Virus record (IMG/VR): IMGVR_UViG_3300040801_002079
Coordinates: 252,802 to 316,801 of that record
Direction: 5' to 3' (one strand)
DNA: 64,000 nucleotides
DNA from: a virus
Below are positions 52,445 to 63,100 of the stretch, piece by piece. Every line of letters begins with the position of its first letter. Positions within the stretch are counted from its first letter, which is position 1. The notes below the pieces were generated by a model that was given only the letters and a program-made list of their open reading frames with translations, had not been told where the DNA came from and searched no databases. The position numbers and the translations under genes were made by a program.

Positions 52445-53311
52445 ATGACAATAAACCCGTTTGATGCTGAGTATCACCGACTCGGCAATAAAATCTTATC
52501 AGATGGATTCTGGAAAGAAAATAAAAGAACCGGCACTAAATGTTTAACACTTCACGGCGAATCATGCACCTATGACCTTTCTACTGGATTTTTTCCAGCG
52601 CTAACCACAAAAAAATTATTCTTTAATGCCATGATTGGTGAATTATTGGGATTCATTCGTGCAGTTGATAATGCGGCTGACTTTAGGGCACTTGGGTGTC
52701 CCTTTTGGGATGCTAATGCTAATGAAACAGAGGCATGGCTCAATAACCCCAATAGAAAGGGAGAAGATGATCTAGGTCGAATCTACGGCGTTCAAGGCAG
52801 ACATTGGATAAACCGACATGGCGAAGAGATAGATCAACTAAAACAGATCATCGATAAGCTCTCAATTGGTATAGATGATAGAAGATTAATTATGAATTAT
52901 TGGAATCCGGGAGAAATAAATGAACAGGCATTGCCCCCGTGCCACGATTTTTACCAATTCCATTTAAGGGGTACAACATTAGACCTATCTATGTATCAAA
53001 GATCAAACGATGTACCACTTGGTACACCAATGAATATAGCTAGCTCATCTTTGCTATTAATGTTGGTCGCCAGAATAACGGGCCATTTTCCCGGAAAGTT
53101 CACTCATATGATGGGGGATGTTCATATCTATGATAATCAAGTGGATTTATTTAAAGAGCAGATGTCTCGCGCACCATATTTTCCACCTAAGATGTGGATA
53201 AGCCAAGATATAAAGTCATTGGAAGACTTGGAAACATGGGTGACATTTAATGATTTTACAATTGAGGAATACGAGCATCACCCAGTTATAAAGTTCCCGT
53301 TTGCTGCTTAA
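52445..53311 (+). CDS. thyA: Thymidylate synthase ThyA
   Basis: A 288-residue folate-dependent thymidylate synthase that methylates dUMP to dTMP for phage DNA synthesis (T4 td equivalent, 286 aa). The catalytic cysteine is in ALPPCHDFYQF (about C166), followed by the dUMP-site MYQRSNDVPLGTPMNIA and the HIYDNQVDLFKEQ block. Near the start, RTGTKCLTLHG is the phosphate-binding Arg region. No intron interrupts it, unlike T4 td. A GGGAGA ribosome site lies upstream. It stands between tail-fibre genes rather than with the replication genes. Confidence 0.95.
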   Translation: MTINPFDAEYHRLGNKILSDGFWKENKRTGTKCLTLHGESCTYDLSTGFFPALTTKKLFFNAMIGELLGFIRAVDNAADFRALGCPFWDANANETEAWLNNPNRKGEDDLGRIYGVQGRHWINRHGEEIDQLKQIIDKLSIGIDDRRLIMNYWNPGEINEQALPPCHDFYQFHLRGTTLDLSMYQRSNDVPLGTPMNIASSSLLLMLVARITGHFPGKFTHMMGDVHIYDNQVDLFKEQMSRAPYFPPKMWISQDIKSLEDLETWVTFNDFTIEEYEHHPVIKFPFAA

Positions 53312-54111
53312 GCCGTTATAGGTGGTGGCTCAAAATTAAAAGCAAATGCATGTAATGATTTTGCTGTATCGAAATGGACCGTAGCCTCATTTTCAGTTAT
53401 GTAATCAATTCCTGTTGGGGTTATTAATGTAGGCGGGCTAGTGGATGGATCGATACAATATATTACACAAAACTGAGTGCCAAGATTGTGTGGAATTGAA
53501 TGTGACACACTCTTAGTGTAATTTGTGTAAGTGTAATGTGTTTTCTTTGAAACAAGGTTATCGTTATTATCAAAGAAAACCATATTACCTCTTGTGGTGT
53601 CGGTAATATCAAATCCATTAAGGTTGTCAAATGTTAAATTAAATGTGCTACCCTCAAGAATTTGCTCAATATCAAACAATAATAGATCACCAGATAGATA
53701 TCCAATAACGGACATATCATTAGCATTGGAGAAATTTGACATATCTATATCGGATAATTTGATGCTGGAAACATTAGCCACAATGTTTGCTAACTGATCA
53801 ACAACATCAAATAAGCTATCATTTCCAGTTAGCCCACTTATTCCGGGAAGGTCATTAAATGGTACAGGATTAAAGGTTAAATCTTCGTTTAGCCAATTGG
53901 ACCCCAGAGATGCTTTTAGGTTGGGGTCTTCTGAAACAGTGGTATTAAGGGCGACAAGCTTTTCACCGTCATTAAATCTTAAAACCTTATCGCTTATACT
54001 AAATGTAAACTCGCCCGCATTCTCCGCATTAAATGAGGGGGCAGATGGGATTGAATCAATCACCAAGTTTACAATTTTACCGCCTTCTAATTTTACACCA
54101 CCAATTCTCAT
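53308..54111 (-). CDS. Tail fibre-type structural protein
   Basis: A 267-residue protein of beta-rich, Ser/Asn/Asp-rich composition. A segment of short repeats (VSSIKLSDIDMSNFSNANDM, IGYLSGDLLLFD) resembles fibre shafts. The end holds a SIPHNLGTQFCVIYC strand and a PTLITPTGIDYI block like those in fibre tip or collar domains of phage appendages. The start has a late promoter upstream (54143-54136). The stop overlaps thyA by 4 nt. Function beyond a virion appendage is unknown. Confidence 0.6.
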   Translation of the reverse strand: MRIGGVKLEGGKIVNLVIDSIPSAPSFNAENAGEFTFSISDKVLRFNDGEKLVALNTTVSEDPNLKASLGSNWLNEDLTFNPVPFNDLPGISGLTGNDSLFDVVDQLANIVANVSSIKLSDIDMSNFSNANDMSVIGYLSGDLLLFDIEQILEGSTFNLTFDNLNGFDITDTTRGNMVFFDNNDNLVSKKTHYTYTNYTKSVSHSIPHNLGTQFCVIYCIDPSTSPPTLITPTGIDYITENEATVHFDTAKSLHAFAFNFEPPPITA

Positions 54112-54135
54112 TTAAAAATTCCTCTTTAATATGTA

Positions 54136-54143
54136 TATTTATA
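54136..54143 (-). promoter_or_regulatory. Late promoter box TATAAATA
   Basis: The minus strand reads TATAAATA, squeezed between the stop of the giant adhesin (54145) and the fibre gene start (54111). Confidence 0.8.
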
Positions 54144-54144
54144 C

Positions 54145-57100
54145 TTATCGCGGAGCTAAACCGGTAATTGTTATGGTATCAATACCGTAATCGTTATTCC
54201 ATATTGTTCCCGTGGTTCCCAACGTAACCTTTATTCTTACGCGAGTATTAACATGGTTAGCAGAACTCAAATCAACATTTCTGTAAGACCATATTTGTGC
54301 TCCGCCTGTGACAACCTTATCCGGATCGGACGGACCACCAAATTCTGGGCCAACATCAACCCATCCAGCGCCACCCTCATTTAGTTGAACCTGACAGGTT
54401 GCATTGTTATCATTACCGCGTTGGTTGGTATAGAACTCAATATAAAAATCACTGTATTGTGTGCTGTCCAGTGTTGTATTAAATTCCATAAAGAATTCAT
54501 CACCGCCCACTGTGGGGCTTGATGATTCTGTGTATACATATCCTTCTGGGCTTCCACCCTGACCCGATGTTGGCCCCACACCACTTGAAGCCGTATCGTT
54601 ACTATCCCATTTCCACCGCCTATTTGCTCCTCCCGGAGTTGCTGTTGTTCCAAGTGGGTCTGTCCATGTAAATTCGGTAACATCACCCGTAGTCGATGAT
54701 GGGAATGAATATGGTCCATATACATCCTCAACTGGTGGACCAACAAGGGAATCATAATTTGTAATAGTTAATTCATCGTGATCACTGTTAACTATATGGA
54801 AAATTGGCGTAACTTTGGAATCGTAATCCGTTATTGTAATGGTATCATGATCTGATAAAATATCCACCGGATCAGCAGGAGTTCTATACAACATTATGGT
54901 ATTACACTCATCAGCCAAGGCTGGTCCACTCCAATCATAATCCATACCAAATGTTGAATCATCATGGTTCCATCCACCCAATTGCGCCAAATGAATAATT
55001 TTATAATATTGAGGAATATTAACTTGGCTAGTTGAATATTGATAATTTCTATCATATGTTTCATTTAGGGCTTTATCATGATACACCACTTCTGTAATAT
55101 AACCATTCAATAGTCCTCCATTAGGATCGGTTCCGATATATTTTAACCTAAAGTCGGCCTCTGGCTCCCCTGATGACGGATTAAGTGCAAATCGGAAAGA
55201 CGTATACCCGCTAGTTACATATTTGTTCCTATCAGCATCCACGCCATCTATGAATAGCGATATTATTCCATCTCCTTCATGCATGACCGTAATATTGAAC
55301 CACCTATAATATCCCATCGTTATATCAATGCCCGGAGATGTAAAATTGGTGTAAGTAATATCATTAGTTTCAAACTTGGTTCTTATTCCAAATGTTACAT
55401 CCTGTCCTATGCCATCACCTTCTGCATACACCTCAAATTCATCTCCACCATCTCCAAATTCGGAACTAAAGATTGGATGCTTCATACTTAGATCAAAAGT
55501 ATTGGGACGTAGGTAGACCATTGCACTAAGTGTGAACTCTTCTGTTATTGTTCTGGTTATGGGATTAGTTAGAGTTATACTTCCGTTGGACCCAAAGCAC
55601 CCGAGCGATCCAACTTTGTGGAATCCAAAGTCGAGACTATGCTTAGGCTTGCTTGTACCAGCAGCGATTAAATCATTTGACCCGATTTGATCTGAAATTA
55701 CATCATCGCTATCCATTCTCCAGTAATGCGTGGGATTATCATACTTAACTAAGTATGGGTAATCATATTCTCTGGAAGATACAGTTGTATCCCATCCGGT
55801 AAACCCAGTCGGCGGGGTATATTTGAACTCAGCAGCGTTTGTTCTGAATATAGTTCTAGTCTGTCGTGGGCCAACTCCTGTCCCACTATACTCACCTGTA
55901 ACGATGTAAATGTAATCTGACATGTCAAGCGCTGAAACGTCCGTTAATGTGAATAATGGATCAGTTCCAGTGGAAGGATCACCCTGTATCCAGTTTCCAT
56001 TTATTGAAATCCACATGCCTCTATTATCAATATCAACAGCTATTCCAAGTGTTCCAGTAAGCGGGGCATCAGATGTTGGGGTTGATATGCCATTAGTATA
56101 CAACTCCCCTCTGGAATCATACATGTAATGAAATTCTGATTCTCCCAAATAGGTTAATGAGTTTTCAACAGCCAGCAGTCCATATGGAAGTGTATAGTCT
56201 ACATAAGATACACCAACCCGGAATCCCGGAGTTTCCACATCACTCTTAGCTATATTAAAGAACAACTCAGCGTAATGTTTCCCACTATTATGTCCTATAT
56301 GGGATGAATATTCATAATCTGGGGTCGTACTAACTTGTGCAAGCATTGCTTGTCGCGCATATCCTCTAAAATCATTGGGTGTAAAGTAATGAGTGTACGG
56401 ACTTTGGGTATACACTGGAGTAGCGTAAGCCTGATTAATGTCGGTTACCCAATTTGCATAGCGTGGAGATTTGAATGTGTATTCGGGCTGCGATCCGGGA
56501 AGACCACAATCAAATCGATATAACATATGGGCATCAAAGTTGTAGCCCTCATCAAAATCCATACTATATTTTGGAACATCATCTTCAATAAACCCAGACC
56601 CAATTGTAAAGATGTATCTACCATCATCCGAAAGAACAAAGTTTGCACCAAACAGATCAGACATGTAACTTTGTATAGGCTCTATATATTTAATAAATTT
56701 ATATTCTTGATCAGTATCATCCCAATCAAAAATATCTAGTTTACCGTGGGTTCCGCTTTGCGTGAAATTCTGAAACATCTGAGATGTTACTATCCTATTT
56801 CCATCCCTCGACATCGCCACAAACGTATCATCACTTTCGTCTACATCAAATTCCAGAACTGGATGACTTATCCTGATCCGCTGTACGAATTCCCAATTTC
56901 CCGGAGTTGTTTCTTTAAACACAATTGCACCAGATGCAAAGTATGAGAATGTATCATCCCTAATAGTTTGTCTTGATGCATAATTGAGTACTATAGTTGA
57001 TCCATCTGATGATGCGCCACAATACGAAGTATTATTCCATGGGGTTTTTCCTATATATGTACCATTTGAGGTTTTATATGCGCCAAAATCATCATATATG

Positions 57101-60100
57101 GTGCTCTTTAATAGCTCCGGATGAGTTAAATCAAGAGAACCTTCATATTCCCATGTCGTGTTACCCACATTATATTTCCAAACTCTTGGAGCTTGCACCT
57201 CAACATTATCATGCATATTGAAAGTTCCGCTTGTCATTATTATGCGAGACCCATCGGGGACAACATAAAAATGTTGCTCAACCGATTCAGTTGCATAAGA
57301 TGACATAGCATCTTCTACAACAAGCGCCTCATCTAGATTCCAAACACTTCCATTTTGACGGAATATTTCATTATCTGCGACTACAACTGAGCCGTCATCG
57401 GAACATGTGATGCCCCTAGCTCTACGATTGCTTGGCTTAACACTAAGCTCCATCTCATCAATTTTTAAATATGTGCCATCAAGCTGATCTTCATATACAT
57501 GGATTTTATGTGGCAGGGGAGAGAAAGTGGTTCCCAAGCTTTCGTATGTGAAAATATATTGACCATTATTTGACATAACTATAGGGCTTGACCCTAATGT
57601 ATCGCCATAAAAATAGGTGGTCCAATTATCAGACACATCCTTTTTCATTACCAACAATTTTTCATACGAGTTTTCGTTTACATATGCAGCATATACTGAT
57701 CCCTCAGATGATATAGCAAACTCATCCCCATCAACCATGAAAGTTTGCCCTATATTTTGATCGCCCTCTGTAGACCACGGGGTTTGTACATCTAGTTGGA
57801 ACATAATTCCTGAATAATAATTTGATGCTGTATATCCACCAGCCCCGTATATTTTTGTACCACTACTATTCCACGCAGATGGATTTATCCGAGAATATAA
57901 TTCTATGGCATCAGAAGCTTGTGATATCGTATCTATCTCCCACGGGGTTGATAGCGTGTATTGCATTACAATTCCACCTTCAGCCTCTCTAATGGTAAAT
58001 AATTTTGTACCATCCGGCGAGAAGCTTAGAGAGCTAAAATCGTCTGAAGTGTTTATATACTCTCCAAGGGTCCCACTAACATATGATTTTGAATCATACG
58101 ATATAGTCGATAGCTCCCACGGAGTGCTGAGGGTGTATTGATAAATTGTGTCATTTCCAATTCCCGCATAGTATAATTTTGTACCATCCGGCTTAATATA
58201 AAATCCACCTGAACCAGAGCTTTGGGCTGTAAAATCATAAGTTACTGAATTGTACGTTGCTGTTCTTAAATCCCATGGTGTTGTAAGATCGTATTCATAT
58301 ATATCAGCAGCAGTATCAAGTAAGTACATTTTATCGCCTGACGCACTTAACGAAATGTTAATAGCCGATCCACCTTCGGTGAAGAAGAAGCAACCATCAG
58401 TTAAAAACATGGTGCTAACATCACCCGGAGTTGTCAAATCCCCCTGAAGCAATGTATTTCGGGCATTATTATAGTAAACGGATGAGTCATATCCATCGTA
58501 TGTTACATATATTTTACTTTCATCAGATGATACCCCTGCAAAATCTTTAACTGTTAAAGATGATACAGTAGAGCTTGTGCTATCTAATGATATACCATTT
58601 ATATCCCATGCGGGAGATATATTGTATTTAAGTAAACTATTTCCCTCAAATGTGTACAGTGTATCTCCGCTAGAGTTAATATCAAGGCCAAGATATGGAG
58701 TATTTCCTGATAAATTTGTATAGTTTCCTGTAAATGTTAATGTTCTAATGTCTCCCGGAGTCCCTGCTTCATATTGAAAAACTGCGCCCGAATCTCCTGA
58801 TATGAAAAAGCGGCTTTGATCATCATTCCAGTAAAATCCATTCAAATCATCTTCAAATGCTGAATGATCAAATACCTCAGCGCCCAAATCAAATGAGTCA
58901 AAAGACCATGCAGAACTTATATCATATTGTAATCCCCGATTAGAACCACCAAAGTAGTAACAATTTGATCCATCGGGGCTAAAATGAATAACTAGTGGGT
59001 AAATTGGGTTATCAGCAGAATAATCATATAGATCGGAATCTAATGTAGCTCCAGTTAAATCCCAAGGAGTTGGCAATGTATAACTGCGGAAATAATATCC
59101 ATTGGTAGATTCTGCTAGATATAATTTAGTACCATCAGGTTTAAAGTAAAAAGAAGTGCTAAGCGCCGAGCTTATCGCTGAAACGTCAAGTGATACACTA
59201 TCATATGTTGCCGTAGTAACATCCCATGGCGTAGATGCAGTGTATTGGGACATATTTTCATTATCTGAACTGAATGTGTACATCTTGGTACCATCATCGT
59301 TCCACCATGGTCCATATGTATTTTGACCCTGAGCACTAACACTTAGTCTATTCCCAGAATAGGATGCCGATGACAATAACCAAGGAGTGGATAAGTCAAC
59401 CTCATATACATATTCGGAACTAACATAGCTCGTATATAATTTAGTACCATCGGCATTAAATGACAGCCCAGTAAAGCTACTATCCGAGTTACCACCAGTT
59501 AATTCATACATTGTTATATTGTATTTTTCAAATGAAGCAGTGCTGAAATCCCATGGGGTTGATAATGTAATCTTATAAAGTAGGGTATAGGAAGAGCTTG
59601 TGCCATACGCTAGAAGAACTTCAGTTCCAGCATCATTAATATGAATACCATGAGGATTTTCTCTGAACCAATCCCTGTAATCAAGTACAATACCATTTGA
59701 TGTTCCAGTTGATAAATCCCACGGCGTACTAAACGTATAATGATAGATATAAAAGGTATCTAACTCAAAGGCTTCGGTTCCATCCGGGTTAAAGTGAAGA
59801 CCCAGACCATAACTCATTACTTGAGAATTATTTGAATACACCGCAGTACTGACATCCCACGCGACAGATAAATCATATTGAAACGCACTGGCTCCGCCAT
59901 GCACAACCATTGTTAAACCATCGGGACTGAAGTTTATATCCTGTGGACTGGTATCTTGTGTTCCTGTATAGAAAGAAACATTATCATAAGATGCTGTACT
60001 TACATCCCATGGAGTAGATAATGTATAAGCGTATACAGTATCTTCGGAGTTTGTGAATACAAACATCTTGGTACCATCAGGTTTAAAATGGACACTTAAT

Positions 60101-63100
60101 GGGTTTGTTGTCTCATTTGAAACATCAAACATGTCAACATATGTTAACGAATCAGGTTTAATTTCGTAAGGAGATGAACATGCCCATTGAATTATAGCAT
60201 CATTTGGAACTCTAGCCACAGTATACACATAATTCCCGGTGGAATCAAATGTCGCATCATAGCTATAACCATGCTCATATGAACCAAAAAAGGCTTCATT
60301 GGACATAGCTGTAGTTAGATCATATGGAGTTGAAAGGCTGTATTCTCTGAATCCAGCATTACCCGTTTGTACAAAAACTTTATCGCCGGTTGCGGAAAAT
60401 TCCATACCCTTTATGTTGGTATTATTGTTATATCTTACATCATTGAAGTCCACATAATTATCATGGAGGGATGCAGTTCTTAGGTCCCACGGCGTTGATA
60501 AATTGTATTTAACAAGCGTATCAGTTGAGTTTGAACCCGCATAAACATAAGTTCCGTCATCCGATACACGTATTGTCCACTCTGACATTGTATCAGACCT
60601 AATATTGTCATATACCGTTGTTGATATGTCCCATGGGGTTGTTAAGGTGTAATGATATACATAACTAGAAGCCCGCAAAAAGAACTTCGTTCCATCGGAT
60701 GAGATATCGAAACTATAAAAACTATAGCCAATTTGATCTGCGGTGCTGAACGACACATAATCATATGTCGCTGTACTTATATCCCACGGTGTTGCTACAC
60801 TATATTGGCGCAACCTATCCCCCGATCCATCGAATACATAAAGCTTCGTACCATCAGGCTTAAATACAAAACAATCAATAATATTGTATATGGGGTTAAA
60901 CATCTTATCATCATAAGATGCCGTTGTGACATCAAATGCTGTAGAACAGGTATACTGAAAAATATTATCTGTATAATTATTTTTTATATAAAGTTTTGTG
61001 CCGTCTGCACTAAATCCCATATATCCAACTTCATCAGCGGCAGATATTTCATCAGGGAAAAAGGTGTCAGCATTATAGTATGAACCACTTATATCCCATG
61101 GAGATGGGCATAAGTATTCTGATATATACCCTGAATCGCTATTGCATATCCAATATTTTGTACCATCGGGCTTAATTTTGAAGGAATCAACATTTACTCC
61201 ACCGATAAGTGCGGGTCCATGCGCCGAATACTGCATAGTATTAATATCATAAGGAGTAGAGCATGTGTATTCAATTAGTCTATAAGAATCAGTGTCAAGT
61301 AAAAATACTTTAGACCCATCATCATTAAATTGAGGTTTTATTGGTAGATGTGAGGATACGCCCATAGCTGAAGTTGCTGAGCTTGGTATTAATGAATCTG
61401 TTATACGAAGTGATTTCTGTGTTGACGTATTGACTGAATTAATATCCCAAGGAGTCTCGCATTCAACTTCTACTAAATATGCTGAATTAGTGTATTGCAA
61501 TTCATTTGTGTAATATAGCTTGCTGCCATCATCGGAAAATCTATATCCCCACTTAGTAATATCCACATAGGTGCTGGTTGACGTATCTGTAGCCAAATAT
61601 CGCTCTGGAGCCTGTAGATTTCCTTTAATAGTGTTATTATGCATTTCTAGAGTGCTTAGGTCATCAGCTACACGCATATCGGCCCTGTACACTGCATCAG
61701 TGTCTGCCGAATAGAAAAACATTTTCGTATCATCTGGAGATAACCACGTAGATGTTATATACTGGCTGGCTCTTGTTTCTAGGTTGACGGATTTTTCATT
61801 TCGTCTAAATGGATGTTCGGGGAATATTTTCTGAACATTGTTATAATCTGATGGGCGTTCAACAACAGTGTAGCTATTATATAAATCTAATATTTCGGAA
61901 GCATCAAGTGTATACTGGTTATAAAAACGTATATGCGATATAAAATATTTTAAATTATTATCAATCCATCCAAAATCTCCAATGCTAGTAGATGTAAGGC
62001 TAGGATTTATATGGGATGTTAAGGCCAATACTCCATTAAGGTAAATTTTTATAACTTTATCAAATGTGGGGGTAAACCGCAATCCAGTACCACTGCCACC
62101 TGATACAAGAGGAGGCCAATAGGTATCAGGAAGCGAGGAAAATGATCCATACTCTAATACATTATATGTATATACTAAACCCGTACTACTAACATTTGTG
62201 ATTTCAATCTGAGTTGGAGTAATAGCATTATCAGTGATATAAACAATATCTCCAATCTCATATCCTGTTCCACTACTGGTTTTAGAGAAACTAGTTGGGG
62301 TAGCTGGGTATGACGCAACTTCAGATGTTGCAAATATATGTGTCCATTCTCGCCAAGGAATACTATTATATAACGTTTCCTGTCTCTGAAAAACTATTGA
62401 TTTATTATTTGGATTGTATGAGAACACTGAGTCCAATATAGGGTAGTACGTCTCCGCTCCAGCCCCGACAACGGATTCTGGGTAAAACCAAAAGCCATAC
62501 CCAAATTCTCCGCCATCCACTGTAACATTTGCATCCAGTGTTAACTCTTTCGCGCCTTGAAATACATAGGATGCAGATGATGTACCCTCAGCATCTTGAA
62601 CGAAAGTTCTAACTTCCTTATTTGGATAGGATGAACTTACATATATTTCCTCGCTGTTAACAGGGGTTGGGTTAGTGCCAGTATCATATATTGCCGTACC
62701 GATATCTTCAGACATCTTCCATTCATGATATGTTTTAGGTGCCGCAGCAATAGCCGAAGGTGTAGGTGTAATGGTTGGCGTAACCGTCATAGTAACAGTT
62801 GGTGTAACAGTAGCTGTCTGTGTTGGTGTAAATGTAGGAGTAACTGTTGGTGTAACCGATGCCGATGGTGTAGCTGGAGGCGTAGTGGTCATCGTTGGAG
62901 TCATGGTTAACGTTGGTGTTGGTGTTGGGGATGGAATGAAACATTCATCATCAACCTCAATTAATGTTATAACTCGCTCAATATCGACAAATATAGTAAA
63001 TGGATTAATAACATATCCAATTTTCTGCAAAGCGGTATTTTGCGGAACAGCGGTGGTTATTTTACCATTATCATCCAACCAAACTGATGTACCGTAAGGT

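Noticed and set aside
52445-53311. Group I intron in thymidylate synthase as in T4 td
   Set aside because: The gene is one continuous frame with all motifs in order.
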